DNA from: Histoplasma ohiense
Taxonomy: Eukaryota > Ascomycota > Eurotiomycetes > Onygenales > Ajellomycetaceae
Assembly (NCBI GenBank): GCA_017607445.1
Contig: JAEVHH010000006.1
Coordinates: forward strand, 1,054,001 to 1,118,000
Reading direction: 5' to 3'
DNA length: 64,000 nt
The position numbers and the translations under genes are program-made. The notes beneath the pieces are model-generated. The model did not search any database and had not been told where the DNA came from. It saw only the letters and a program-made list of their open reading frames with translations. Below, in pieces: positions 35,310-48,700 of this stretch. How positions within the stretch are numbered: the stretch's first letter is position 1; every line of letters begins with the position of its first letter.

Positions 35310-36203
35310 CAACCTTGAAAAATTGCTTCCTGCTGATGCTGCAGATCCCGTGGATACTGCACAGGGACAGGACGTCTGTGAGACAGTCGTTGGACACGCA
35401 GGATGCGAGGGCTTCACAGACATTTTGAACTGTCTCCGCGAGGTCGACTATGACAAATTGCTTCATGCCATAAACGCGGTTCCAGGGATCTTTAAGTTAT
35501 TCTTCCATAGCTTTGTCGACGGAATTATCCTCACCAAATCACCCGACGAGCTGCTTTTTAGCAGGCAAAATGACCACAGTCCCCTTCATCCTTGGCAGCC
35601 AGGAAGACGAAGGAGCTCCCTTCGGCCCTTTCCAATTCAACATCACCACCAAAGGCTGGCTGGCATTGTATCTCGAGACGAAACTCTTCCACAGCGCACG
35701 TGGCGAGCAGATCGCAGAACTGATTTCCATATTCTCCAGCAGTCCCGAGTACCGGAAACCGCGCAGCACTGGTTTCTGAACAATTGGCACCCGCAATTCA
35801 AACGCCTTGCTGCCATCCTGGCGACTTGAAACTCACACAATCTCAGCGGTCCGTGCTTGACATTTCCCACACCGTCCACCCGGACGTGCCCACGTGGTGC
35901 TACTTCTCCTCCTATGAATATGGGTTGCCGATCTTAGGCACTATACATGGTGGCGATCTTATCCGGGTCCCTCTTTGGCAGTTTGCCTGATTACACCTCC
36001 AGGGCATTCCGCTCGTAATACTTATCTTCGTCCACGGGCAGGACCCGAGCAATGAAACGGACTGGTCCAAGTCGCCCCGCTGGAGCAAGGCGAGGAAGTT
36101 GCTGAGTAGGTAGGACTGGAGCTCGAGGCTTATATTCCGGACACCTTGTAGGAATGATGCTTATGAGCACATCCTCGAGAATGTGAGAAATTCCCATATA
36201 TAG
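35310..36203 (+). pseudogene. Type-B carboxylesterase/lipase pseudogene, 5'-truncated
   Basis: The C-terminal half of a fungal carboxylesterase is readable in order but needs several frame changes. One frame has GHAGCEGFTDILNCLREVDY and KLLHAINAVPGIF, then VDGIILTKSPDELL (about 35390-35560). The next has KMTTVPFILGSQEDEGAPFG and FQFNITTKGW (about 35568-35660). The first frame returns with NWHPQFKRLAAIL (about 35780-35820), then LKLTQSQRSVLDISHTVHPD, YEYGLPILGTIHGGDLI, and DYTSRAFRS followed by a TAA. Another frame continues with FVHGQDPSNETDWSKS, and the last piece NDAYEHILENVRNSH ends at a TAG at 36203. The VPFILGSQEDEG piece holds the acidic residue region typical of the family. The whole N-terminal half, including the catalytic Ser elbow, is missing. 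A dead gene is near certain; the exact parent is not. Confidence 0.8.
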
Positions 36204-37817
36204 GATTTCTTGGGTTATGTAGGCTACAGGCATGAAGGGGTTATGATTGAATATGCATGATGACTGTGAATATAGGGTGTGTATAAGGAATATATAAGAG
36301 AAACCAGGCTAGATTTTCTTTTTTTTTTTTTTTTTTTTTTTTTTTTGGTTGGAAGTTTTGAATCACTCTCTCCGGTTGCGAGCGCATCGAATTGGCGAAT
36401 CTCACCATTATATTTTTGGATATTCGGAGACTGAAAAAAAAAAAAAGTAAAGTGTGTCTCCATCCCTAGGTATTGATGCAACCCTTTTGGCAGCACTTGA
36501 GGACACGGTGATATCGCCGATTTTCTCCAGTAGCAGACATAAACATGGTCGTAAATCCGAGAGGAGGGACCTAGAGAGGGATGAACAGCGCCGGACCAGC
36601 TACTTCCCTGGAGCCCTCACTGCGGAGAATTCTGGATTACTGAACTATACTCATCTCTTCATATACGCCCGAAGAGGATAGCGACTCGGGTGGAGAGGTC
36701 AGCACGAATACAAATGAGTTTCAAAGGTTCTCTCGCCGTCCCCGTCCCCGTCCCCCCATGACTTCCAGCGTTTTAAAGGTTCGCATCTCCTTCGGTAAGC
36801 CCCGAGCCTGGGAGAAAAGGGCCTCCACGGCGTGATGACATGAAGAGGGAAGTTAAGAGGAGAGATGCAAGGAAGTATCGGAACCTCCGAGAAATGGCCC
36901 CCATCGACTCCATTCAGGATTGATACCCCCATCACCGAATAAACCTTGGCCAACTTCTGAGCTGACGCCTTATGGAGACATCGAGGTAGCTTCGTGATCA
37001 CGGACCGAACAGGATTCCCCGAAACTTGTCTGCCCTTGACGCCGCCAACAGTCGGCCCTAATCATCCCGCAGTTTCGACATCGTTCTGCTAACTGCATGC
37101 GGGTAGCCGAGCGGAGCATTGGATAAATCAAAATTAAAATAGATTAAAACTACCTATCAAACCTCAGCAACGCAGGGAACGACGAAGCTTAATAACTAGT
37201 GGGATGGGAGTGACAGCGGTCTCTGATATAATTACTACTTACTGCACAGCTCGGAGTTGAAGTGCTTACCCCTCTCACCCCGCGCCTGTTGTTGTTGTTG
37301 TTGTTGTTGTCGTTGTTGTTGTTGCGATATGTCTGCGCCCTGTAAGGTTCAACTACAGCGTTGAACCCTTGGAATTCTCCCTGGCGTTTCTAGCAAAGGC
37401 TAGATCGGTGCCAGAATGATCGAGGGCGTATTCTTGTGCACTGACTGACGACTGACTGACTTCGTCCTGGGTCTCTTCGAGTCTCCACCGATCACGCCAT
37501 TTTGCCCGTTGCTTGGTAGTCAGGTAGTCAACTAAGCAATCAATCAATTGATTCGCTTTTGTGCTTTTTTTGAAAATTTATCTTTTTTTTTTTTTTTTTT
37601 TTTTTCCCTTCTCACCTTTGTCTCCCCGCAATCGAGGAAATAAATATTTGAGAGTGGCGGAATCCACTTCTGTTCTCCTTCATTCATCTCCCTCCCCCTC
37701 TGCTGGAAAATCGCTGTCTCCCTTCGAATCAGGCCTCTAACTATATACCGTTGCCCAACATATCCCTGGCTGCTCATATCGTTCCATCGTACTGTCATAT
37801 ATTGCCATATTTCCAAC
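36204..37817. other. Spacer and MET17 promoter
   Basis: T-runs at about 36320-36346 and 37582-37604, an A-run at 36434-36446, and a (TTG)n tract at 37288-37325. About 500 bases before the sulfhydrylase start the sequence becomes mixed and probably holds its promoter. No gene is recognised. Confidence 0.45.
37288..37325. repeat. (TTG)n microsatellite
   Basis: Twelve TTG/GTT units with one GTC interruption, about 490 bases upstream of the MET17-like start. Confidence 0.9.
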
Positions 37818-39529
37818 ATGGCTGGCGACGAAATCACCCAGCGCTTTGAGACGCTGCAATTGCATGCTGGGTAAGCAACATTAGCACTTATGTATATTTA
37901 CTGTCCCGACGTCGCTAACGAATGCCCGAATCCAGTTATGATCCAGATCCGGCCACCAATTCGCGAGCTGTTCCCATTTATGCTACCACAGTTGGTCTCT
38001 CTCAAAAACCCCCCTCCCCTCCCTTCATTGCACCGCCCGTCACTCACTAACTTGCGGCGAAGTCCTTCACTTTCAATGATTCCGCCCATGGTGCTCGACT
38101 CTTCGGCCTCAAGGAATTTGGCAATATCTACTCCCGTCTCGCGAATGTGCGTTATTTCCATACCTTGCCTCTTCACCAGTGCATAATGGCAATGAATAAT
38201 GACGAGAACAGCCCACGGTCGAAGCCTTCGAGAAGCGCGTCGCTGCCCTAGAGGGTGGCGTGGCTGCAGTTGCCGCCTCCTCCGGCCAATCCGCCCAGTT
38301 CATGACCATTGCTGCCCTTGCAGCCGCCGGTGACAACATCGTTTCCACCACCAATCTCTACGGAGGGACCTATAACCAGTTCAAGATCCTCCTGCCGCGC
38401 CTTGGTATCACTACTAGGTTCGTCACGGGCGACGACCCCGAAGAGTTGGCGTCGAAGATCGACGATAAGACCAAGGCCATCTACCTAGAGACGATTGGGA
38501 ATCCAAGATACAACGTGCCGGACTTTGAGCGGATTGCGAAGGTTGCGCATGAGAAGGGGGTACCGTTGGTGGTATGTCTACAATGATTCTATGGATCGAT
38601 CGAAGAGATAAAAAGGGGGAATCCATGGATCCTCTGATTAGATCAGCTAACCCAACAAACCAAACAGGTGGACAACACCTTCGGCGCAGGCGGATTCTTC
38701 ACGCGCCCCATCGAGCACGGCGCCGACATCGTCGTGCACAGCGCCACGAAATGGATCGGCGGCCACGGCACCACCATCGCCGGCGTCGTCGTTGACAGCG
38801 GCAAGTTCGACTGGGGCAAACATGCCAAGCGGTTCCCGCAGTTCACCGAGCCATCCCCCGGCTACCACGGCCTGAAACTGTGGGAAGCTTTCGGCGCCGC
38901 CGCCTTCGCTACCAGCGTGCGCATCGACGTGCTCCGTGATCTCGGCAGCGCGCTGAATCCGTTTGCCGCGCAGCAGTTGCTGCTGGGCCTAGAGACCTTG
39001 TCGCTCCGCTGCGAGCGACATGCGAGCAATGCGATGGCGATGGCAAGGTGGCTGGAGAAGAATGAGAATGTCTCGTGGGTGTCGTATCCGGGATTGGAGA
39101 GCCATCCCAGCCATGAGACGGCGAAGAAGTACCTGAAGCGTGGGTTCGGAGGCGTGCTGTCGTTTGGTGTCAAGGGCGGTGCCGAGGCCGGCAGCCAGGT
39201 CGTCGACGGGTTTAAAATCATTTCAAACCTTGCCAAGTGCGTATTCTCTAAACGTAACAGGATACCCCTCGAATAGAACATGATTGGCTAACATACTCAA
39301 TTCTTTGTTATAATCCCAATACAGTGTCGGTGACTGCAAATCCCTAGCCATCCACCCATGGTCAACGACGCATGAGCAACTCAGCGAGGAGGAGCGCATC
39401 GCGTCCGGCGTGACGGAGGACGCCATCCGCTTCTCTGTCGGAACCGAGCATATTGATGATATCATTGCGGATTTCGAGCAGTCATTTGCAGCCAGCAGCG
39501 CGCTGAGCGGCAAGGCCGGTGAAAAATGA
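37818..39529 (+). CDS. MET17: O-acetylhomoserine (thiol)-lyase
   Basis: Six exons: 37818-37870, 37936-37990, 38063-38146, 38212-38571, 38668-39236, 39325-39529, giving 441 residues. It is a PLP enzyme of the Cys/Met metabolism family (fold type I), and condenses O-acetylhomoserine with sulfide to form homocysteine in the cytosol. The N-terminus FETLQLHAGYDPDPATNSRA is typical. The PLP lysine is Lys212 in SATKWIGGHG, followed by TTIAGVVVDSG. PRYNVPDFE and the VDNTFGAGGFFTRPIEHGAD segment mark the cofactor pocket. The C-terminal end HPWSTTHEQLS...SVGTEHIDDIIADFEQ matches the family. Eurotiomycetes call this gene cysD. Confidence 0.95.
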
Positions 39530-42500
39530 TAGACTTACGCCAGTGGCTCTGGCCCTGACTGTACCCACAGGCGAGTGCCGGTACCTAATCTAACAGGCAG
39601 ACTGTGGTTATCCCACTTTGAATGAAAAACAGATAAAAAGTTGGACTGGTAAAGGGGTTCCGGTGCAGGGCTTCGGAGCCTCTATATATCGTTCGGGTCT
39701 ATATTCTTAGAGAGGTTTCAAACTGCAATTCAGGCTATAGGCAGATAGTAAATAATCAACTACTACCTACGATGATATGAAATGAAATGAAATGAAATGA
39801 AATGAATAGTTCTTCTTTCTCTTTTTCCTCTTTCCTTTACCTTTTGCGCTCCCTTTTCCTTCTCCTTTACTTTATACCTTCTTTCACCCGTTGCCCCTTT
39901 TCGCATCTTCTCTTTCTCGATTTCTGGGCCATTGGCTCGGCCAAAAGGCCAAAAGCACGTATAGCGATTTCATGTCGCCGAGCACCACCAGAGAATACAG
40001 GAGAGAGCTTGACACTCCTACACCATAATGGACATCCAATGCCATGTTCTTCTAGATGAAAACAAGATGCGCCAACCACACAGTGCTCAGGATAAAAGTC
40101 AGAACGATAGGGTCCTCGAGCGGGAGGGAGTTACGATGAGTTGAGTGCCGGACGATTTTCGAGATTGTTCGCGCAAGCTGTTGGCCAGGCCGGACAAGAC
40201 GTCCACGGCATGCGCTCCAGGACTTCGGCTCCTTTCTTCCAACGGCGTTTTACTCCGTCTCTTCCCAGCGTGGGAGTACAGAGGGCTAGCGGCAAGCGGG
40301 TGCCCTGTTTGCGAACGGCCGCAGGCATGTATTCATTCCTCACCAAGGCTGGTGACAACGGGGCTGAAGTTTTTGATGATGTTGAACATGCCTCCACTTC
40401 TGGTGCCTCAGCGGAGCCAAATGTTTGGAAAGAAAGAGGAAATAAAATCCACAAAGCCGCACTCTGCCCATGGAATCCAGCACCGAATGTCTGGACAGCC
40501 CGTTCCGAATATCGACAGATTTTCTTGGTGGGTGAGTGAGATTCCTCATTGATCTCGAAGTATATCTATAGTATACCGCGATGTAAGTTGCAGCTCCAGA
40601 TCTATTCCCTACATGCTAATGCCCGCTATAAACGCCAATCCAATCCACGGACGGCACACAACTCCCTAGTCAAGGTAACGAGTCTCATCACGAATCATTG
40701 GGATGGACCAAGTCAACGACTAAACCCTCCCAACCCCCCCCCCCCGGTACTGTATCCAGGCGAAATCGGCCGAATATCAAGGCAAATATGCTGGCTCCGT
40801 TGGATCCCGGATGGGCTCCGCGCATACAGTCGATATGACAATTCCTCACAAACCATTGGCGTTGCAGGTCGTAACTTGGGTGGTTGGATTCGGTAGACAG
40901 GGAGGCTTCCCGTCACGTGCCTCTCTCTAGTCTGCTAAGATCAAACCACGATGTTTCTACTCCGTCCCTTTGACAACCCCTCCATGAAGGAGAAAGTTAC
41001 ATGATGAGAGATGAAATGCTATTTTGTAAAACATGCAATCTTGTGGGAGGGTTTACCACTAAAGGATCAATCCTCAAGGTAACCCACCTATTCCTCAAGA
41101 TGATATGTAAATGTTATATGCTTGATTCACATATTTGAAATCTCGCTGCCACTGGATACCCCCACGAGCCCACGAAGATCTACCTACTCCGCACTGGCGA
41201 TGAAGTGATTACAGTGCTGGCCAAGCAGATGGAAAGAGTCCTTCTTACATCTCCAAGACTGATCTGTAAGGCCCTCTGAAGCGGAAGCAATGAGACTGGT
41301 ATCAAAAACATACATCTGTTCCTGCACCCAAAGTTGTCTACACTCTACATCTGTGTTCAGTGTCACAAATGGTGATTGATATAGGAATGACGATTATCTC
41401 GGGTTCCTCACTTGGCTACCCCAATATCGTGATACGTTTAGAGATAAGTGTGCAACTCAGCCACAACCATAAACCAGTAAAAATAGTAAGCTTGGACTCC
41501 GTAATCAAGTTGTTGGTGATGATGTCTCTCGGTAATCACAAAAATTGTGGCTGATAAGCTGTGCTTGCATCAGTTATTTGACCACACAGCGCATGCAAGA
41601 GCTGGCCCACTCATCCAGCCACACTCGGAAGCCCGATGAAGGGCGGATTCCTACTGGCAGCGGGGCTCCATCATGGCGCCAGCGAAAGGACCCGAACAGG
41701 CCAGGAAGTCCAGCCCCCTCCATCGCTTGGTTCGATCTCGAGGGCAGTCCACGGGGCCTCAAAGAGCCGCATGCAGCCTGCGAGGCGTTGGGATAGCGTG
41801 ACAAAAAATCAACGAATGCCGGGCCGGCTGAACTGACCAAGGAATGGCGTTTCAATTTGCGCCGCAGCGCACAGGAGATGTGCAGAGTATGCATGCACGC
41901 TAAGATGTGTAACTTGCCCTCAAGCTGTCAGCTGCAGCCTGTCGGCGGCATGCTTGATCCTGATTGTCGCACTCTATCCTGCCGATTCTTTTTCCTGGCT
42001 GAAACTAACCCCAAGCAGAACATCGGGCGGTACCTCCCTGGTCGAACCAGCACTTTTCCTGCCTAGGTTCGACTAGTTGAGTTTTTATCTCGTTAGAGTC
42101 GATGGGTTCATGGTGGCGCACTTCCTAGCGGAGGGTTCCAATGAGATGCAAGCGTCCAATTCTTGATGTCGAATTCTCGCCTCAGTATGGAGTTTTGGGA
42201 GGCAACGGTGCGGCGGGTCGACATATTTTAGCGGCTCTGGGACGAGGAGGAAAGCCATATCGTAGTACATCTGTGCATCTGTATTCTGTACGGAGTACAT
42301 TATTTTGTGATCAGTAGGCTAGTTGCGGCGGGACCCAGCAGCGTTGTCATTCGGCGGTATTGTTGCTGCGGAATTGTGGTGGCAGTGACTTGGCGAGCAC
42401 TTCTCGATGATGCGATACGAGGGTCGGCGAGCACGCTGCGGGCTTGGTTTGGTGCCTTTGGTTTGAACCATTATGAAATGTTCTCCGGGAACAAGAATAT

Positions 42501-43069
42501 CAACGTGCTGCGAGCTAGCGAGTAGCCTGTTCTGCCCTCTGTCCCTCTGTCCCTCTGTCCCTCTGTCCTCGTACCCACGAAGTCTTCAAATATCCCCATC
42601 TTCTCAACGCCATCCACTGCTAGCAACAGAACTAGTCGCAACGTAAAAGTACCAGCCAACTCTAATCCCCTGCCGGATCCTGGCCCTGGAGCTTATCCTG
42701 ACCGTTTCTGCTCCCTTTAATTCCTGACGGGCGCCCAAACCCATCCCATCACGATCGTCCGTCCAGTTGTGAATCACCAGGCTTCGACCACCCAGCCAGG
42801 TTTCGTCGTTCTTCTTTAAAACCCCTCCCGTCCGCCTCGTATTTCCGAGTTTTTGGCATATCTGCACCTATTCTCGTCCATCCATCCATCCATCCATCCT
42901 CCGTTCATACGTTCGTTCGTCTGTCCGTTCGCTTGGTCGGTAGGTCGGTCGTTCAGCCTTACACCACCAAATCCTCCACTCGGCCACTATTCAAGATCGA
43001 TCGGGAAAAATCCGATCGCGAAATCGATCACCCATCCACAATAATACACCTGAGGTCATCAACGTCGCC
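39530..43069. other. Long spacer, no gene recognised
   Basis: About 3.5 kb without a supportable gene. It holds a (GAAAT)n repeat at about 39776-39805, a C-run at about 40735-40745, a CCCTCTGT repeat at about 42537-42565 and CATC repeats at about 42878-42898. Open frames of 60-135 codons lie near 40130-40550 and 41545-41900 on both strands, but they overlap one another and show no domain. They could be non-coding RNA or eroded sequence. Confidence 0.4.
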
Positions 43070-43746
43070 ATGCAGAATATCGTGATGGGCCTGCGAGGCG
43101 TCCAGGTCGTCCTGGCCATCATCATCCTCGGTCTGACTGGATGGGGTATGTTAAACAAGATCTATTCCATCTTACTATCTATCTTCACCACATCGCTGCC
43201 TCATGCCAGAATGTTATACTTGGTTTCCTAAACACTATCACTAACCAACTCCTCCCAGCTGTCAACCGCACCCGGGGCTACTCCGACGAGACCAACTTCC
43301 TCCTCTTCGACGCCATTTGGACGTTCCTCGTCGCCGTCCCCTTCCTCGTGCTCTCGCCGCTCTATCTGCAACAGTTCGCCCACAAGTACGCCCTCATCGC
43401 CGTCGAGGCCATCACGCTGCTGTTCTGGTTTGCCGGTTTCATCGCCGTCGCGGCTATACTGCCCCCGTCCGCGGCTTGCAGGCATTCCTCCGTCTGCAAG
43501 GGCCTGCAGGCCGCGACGGTCTTTGGCGCATTTGAATGGTTCGTTTTATTTATTTCTACTTTTATTTCTATTTCTATTCCTGCGTTTATTATTTATTATT
43601 TTATTTGGCTGACATCAATATATTCTAGGCTCCTCTTTGTCGCCACGACTGTCCTCGTCGTTGTCCTTCCCTTGATGCGAGGTGGTGGAGATAGCACCCC
43701 CAAGCCCGAACCTGCCGTCGACATGCAAGCGCATCCCGGCGTATAG
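43070..43746 (+). CDS. MARVEL-type four-span membrane protein
   Basis: Three exons: 43070-43145, 43259-43538, 43629-43746, giving 157 residues. Four hydrophobic segments are visible: VQVVLAIIILGLTGWA, IWTFLVAVPFLVLSPLYL, ALIAVEAITLLFWFAGFIAV and LLFVATTVLVVVLPLM. A short cytosolic tail (STPKPEPAVDMQAHPGV) follows. The charged loop NRTRGYSDETNFLLF between spans 1 and 2 and the cysteine-bearing loop CRHSSVCKGLQAATVFGAFEW before span 4 fit fungal MARVEL proteins of the Nce102/Fhn1-like group, which organise plasma-membrane domains. The subfamily is uncertain. The second intron has the unusual donor GTTCGT. Confidence 0.8.
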
Positions 43747-45787
43747 AAAAATTCAATTCTCGGTCTTGACTTTTCCTTTCTGCTTTGCCATTTTGGATTT
43801 TTTCTTTTCTTTCTTTTTCTTTTTTTCTTTTTTTTTTTCTTTTTCTTTTTTTTTTTTTTTTTTTTTGCACCCTGTCGAAACTCCACCTTTGGACCCGTAT
43901 TTCGCCGGCCTTGATTCCCCACTTCGCGTAATTTTTTTTTTTCTTCCCTTGGGGACCTTGTCCGTCTTGATGGAGATGTTGAAGAAATGATCGGCTTTTT
44001 TGGCCTAGACATCGCGATCGCTCATTGGTGTGGGTGCTGTCCTGTGGAAATTGAGGGTAATTTATGAATATGGTGGATGTGGATGTGAATATTGAATATG
44101 GGTGAACAGAAAACATGAAAGGAAAAAAAAAAAAAAAAAAAAGAAAAGAAAAAAATCCATATTTTACATCTATACTTCCTTTTTCCCCCTCTTCTCGATA
44201 CCCCGGTTATGTTTCTTGCCTACTTGCTGTTCCATCAGTTCAATTTCAGTTCAGTACAGCTCAGCTTAGTGCTGTGCAATCTAGTCTGCCTCTCTATCTC
44301 TCAACTCCTGTGATGGCGTTATTTCTTCCATCAGCTATATATATGTTTATCTCGTTGCGCGCCACCAAAATATGCCCCCTACATGATAATGCTTACATAG
44401 GCCATCATCCTTCTCTCCCTCGCGCACTCTCGTCATCTACTCGATTTTGTGTGGTGACTTAACATATATCCATATATATACTCCAAGGCTTGGGAGATCA
44501 AACGGAGGAAAGAGGAGGGAGTAATGAAGGAAAAAGGCATTCCAAACATCGTAGCAAGTTACTTGCTCGATGTTCACAAGAGGCCGACGGGGGGGCGCGG
44601 GGGTGAGGCTGTTTATATCCTAGGTACCAGTATATACTGCCATTCCCTGGATGGCGCTTTTTGTGCTCCTGCTTTCCGCTCTTTACTGCATCGTGCGCCC
44701 ACAACTATAGTGCGTTTGTTGAATTAATCGGGGGTTTTTTATAGTGGAAGAGGGGGGGATGTGTTTCGATGAAAAAGCGAACTGATCCTTATTATCTGGC
44801 GGTATAGCCTATAGCTGATCGAATTGAGCTATTCTCTATTTTATTTATTTTATTTTATCTTATTTATTTTACTATCTTCCTCTTGAAACGTGCTGCTGTA
44901 TTTCCATGTACCAGCTCTTCCTGTTCACAATATACTGGGGACATGCAGTGTCGTCTTGTCTACCCACACACGTGCTGTATGTGCATGCAAAGCAGCCATG
45001 CGAAGACCCTTTCAATCATCCATAAGTACAGTAGTCGTGCAAGTTTGTAGGCGTGCAAGGCTGTACAGTGTGATGATGAAGGTATTGGGAAAAATTAATG
45101 CGCTACTCCCCCTTCGAATACCCACATAACAGGTTTGTATGCCATGGAAAGGTTATTTTTTACGTATTTATTAATCCTACCTTATTTCTTTTAACGGTCT
45201 TTGTAGCAGAAAACAATAAGAATCTCTTTCCATGGTTGGAGTTGATGATACCACAATAATACAGAGTAGAAAAAGAAAGTCAAAAAAGGATAGGCTTTTG
45301 GATTGTGTTGGTTAATTCGTGCGGTGGGTGGGGAGACATTCTTTCTTCTTCTCTTACCTCCATAACAATAATCAACTCAATAAGAATTACTATATTTATT
45401 ACACATCAGACAGCATATCTTCAATAAAGGATCTACCTCTCCCCCACATCCTCTTCTGCGCATCTCCATTTCCTGGGTTGCTTCCTTCGCAGCTGGCCCC
45501 GGTGATCAACATGATAATAAACGTCCAGCTAAATGAGAACGTAATCTCAATCTCAATCCAAATCGAGACGCCGACCTAATTTGCCAGGCAATGAGGTCGG
45601 ATTCATGGACATGCGCATCAACACTTATGACTTCGATGCGAGGAAATCGGCAGCCTATATCGTCGGAAAAGCCACACTTAGCCATGTACCCAGCGGTGTG
45701 TTTTTATATGGAAAAGAGTAAAAGCACCAATTTAGAATAATGCAGGGATGGAAAGGGGCATGGTTGTTGTTGTTGTTGTTATTGTTG
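43747..45787. other. 3' region of the MARVEL gene and spacer
   Basis: Long T/C-rich tract at 43800-43866, a T-run at 43931-43941, an A-run at 44122-44141 and TTTTA repeats at about 44839-44870. A (TTG)n tract at about 45763-45787 abuts the Ede1-like stop. No gene is recognised. Confidence 0.45.
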
Positions 45788-48700
45788 TCAACCCACCTTA
45801 TCAAGATTATAATTAAATTTCTCCAGCGCCGCCAACGACTCGTCCCGTGGATATCCCATCCCTGTCAACCGCTGCAACATCATATCATCTTCGCCTGTAG
45901 GGGAATTCAGCGCCCATCCGGGAGGATTGGCCATCTTGCCTGGTGGTTGTGGAAAGGAGGAGAGGGCTGCGGAATTAGATGGTGGCTGGCCTTCACTGGA
46001 TGAGGCGGGTTTGTTCGTTTGGTTCGTAGATTGGGAGGCTTTCGAGGTGTCCAGGACGGAAAAGAGGGCGTCCCAATCCTGGGAAACTGTTCCAGGAGAG
46101 ATCGCTGATGGACCTGTGGAACCCGGTGTCTGCTGCGCGAAGGGAGACGTTGATTGTGGTTGATGTTGGTGCTGGTTGTTACCGAAGGTGAAAACATCCG
46201 CGTTTGTTGTGTTGTTGCCGGAACTTGTGCCGGTATTGGCGCGGGCAATTGTGCTGGACTTAGACTGTGCGCCGGGTGAGTCGAATGTCATGTCGAAGTT
46301 CGACGAATCTTTGTTGAATGGCGATTCAAAATCGTCATCGTCGTCGTCATCGTCATCGTCATCATCGTCTGATTCTTTCGCGGGCGCGAGTTCCAAACCG
46401 GCAAATGCAGCTTCGAAGTCATTTGTGGTGGGCTTCTTGCCTGGCAGCGCTGGTTGGGAGGCTCCGGTGCCGTTCTTGTCAACATGTGCCAACCCATTAG
46501 ATGTAGTGGCTGTTACTTGGGATGTTTCCTTGGAAGGTTCCTGGCCATTCATCCCCGGCATCGATGTACCCTGGGTCGACGGAGGTGCGAACGTCTGAGG
46601 TGAGACAATGTCCGGGGAAGTTTGCTCATTTTTTCGTGGCGGTGAAACGGGAGAGAAGTCATCGTCGAATCCCTTGGCAGCTTCGCTATCTGTGCTATCC
46701 TCGTCGTCATCAAGCTCTCGAATCGGAGGGAACTCGCTGGGTACTGCCTTTGACTTTTCATCGGCTACTTCAGGGAACCCAGAGTCACCATTCCCATTTT
46801 TCAATTTCATAGCCGCAAAGGCCTCTTCAAAGTCGTTGGCTTTTTGAGATGGGGACCGAGCATGCGTGATGCCGCCAAATAACTCGTCAAAACTGATATC
46901 CTTCCTGGTAGATTCAGCTTGCGCCGAATCTGCGGGGAAGAAGCCGGGGGTATTGGACACCCCAGGTTCTTGTCCGGTTTGGCTTGTGCTTTTGTCGGAA
47001 TCGTTGGGCGATGTTTCCAGTTTCGTGTCTGGCTTCGGCTCCTCATTCTCAAAGGGGGATTTCGCTGACGGGCTTGTCCCAGGTTCTGAGGTTACCGAAG
47101 CCCCAAAGCGGCTAGCAGGCGGGGATGGCCTTACAGAAGAAGCCTCAGATGCTTGGTGTCCCTCAATAGGAAGTTGACTGGATGATAGCTGCCGAGATTG
47201 TGGGGGAGGGGGATGTTCAGTTGAGATGGGAGATGCAGATGGGGTCATTGTGCCGGACGTATCAGATGTCTTTGGGGGGTCAGCCATCGCTGGTGAGGCT
47301 TGCTGAGCTGGAGACTCGGTTCGGAAAGTTGTCGGGGGTGGCGGGGTGGAGACCGAAGGCACGGTAAAGGACGTCCCAAAAACATTGTCAAACACGCTCT
47401 GAGCATCCTTGGTGGGTTCTTGAGATGATGATGGCGGAGGGGAACGTGTGTTGTCGGATACGCTTGCGGTTCGTCGGAAGAAGGGGTTTGTTTGGCTGGC
47501 AGTTGAAGGTGCCGGGCTAGTGACAGATGGGTATTGCGAAGCAGGAGACGATTCCTCAGATGCCTGACGCCGCAAGTCATCTACCTCTTTAGTGGTGGTA
47601 TCGATTTCACCCTGGATTCGATCCCGTTCACCTTCAACAGTCGCGAGCTGTTTCTTGTTAATAGCCACCAGGCCCTTCTGTTGACGAGCTGCAGACCGAG
47701 CCTTGTCCAGAAGCGGTTTCAATTGACTGACTTGTGCGTTAGCCTGCCTGATTTGTTCCTTCAGGTTAGCATTTTCGCGTTGGTCGGCGTCTAGCGCAGC
47801 ATTCACTTGGTTATACTGGTTTTGAAGATCCTGGCGACTGGCCTCGACGAGGGCAAAATCTTGCTGGAGCTTCCTTGTCTCGGCGCGAAGCGCTGCTAAT
47901 CGTTCTTCTAGAGCCTTGAAATCCTTCGCTTCCTGCTCATACATTGTCCTTGCCTGCGCTAGGCGGGTCTCGAAATCCTTCTTCTGGTGGCTGTTCTGCG
48001 TCAAATCGTGTTCAGCAGCTGCACGTTTCCCTTGCACGTTCTGCATCTCCCGTGACAGACTGCCGATCTGATTCGAGAGATTGGCTAAGTCTACAGACTC
48101 TTGGGATACCTTCTTGCTGGCTTCGGCATCCACATCTGCCAACAGATCGTCCGCAGATGGTGGTGGTGGCGATCGTTGCTGGGCGGGTGCATTTGACAAG
48201 CCGGTCGAATGTGGGGTAAGGCTCTGCCCAAAACTTGACGAAGGTACGAATGGTTTGAATGTTGACGTCGCACTCGCACTAAGCGGCGCCCGAGTGGGTG
48301 ACGAGGGGGGCTGGATAGAAGGATTGGAGCCACCTGTAGTTTGTGCAACTTGAACTGGGGGCCCAAAGACATCGAGTCCAAATAAATCCTCCGCCGCTGA
48401 TCGTTGGGCTGTATTCTGGGGGACAATTTGAGCAGCTGGAGCTGGCGGTTGAAGCTGACGTCGCATGCTTGGTGGAATCAAGACTGGGGGTAGCGCTTGC
48501 GGTAAGGCTTCTCGGGTAGTGCGCTGCTGTCGAACAAGGTACATCGCAACAGCAAATTCATCTTTGTTCAGCTGCCCGTCGGAATCGATATCCGCCAAAT
48601 CCCAAATAGAAGCTAACGTTTCCTCCGGCAACTGCGCATTACTGAAGAATTCAACCGCCTGATCACCGGTGATGTATCCCACGTTCGCTTTATCAACAGT

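Noticed and set aside
40131..40552. Three overlapping 100-135-codon frames in the long 39.5-43 kb spacer
   Set aside because: They overlap on opposite strands, carry no family signature and have no supporting splice structure.
43596..44116. Minus-strand lysine-rich frames behind the MARVEL gene
   Set aside because: They are the complement of a long T-rich 3' UTR tract and of the real exon 3.
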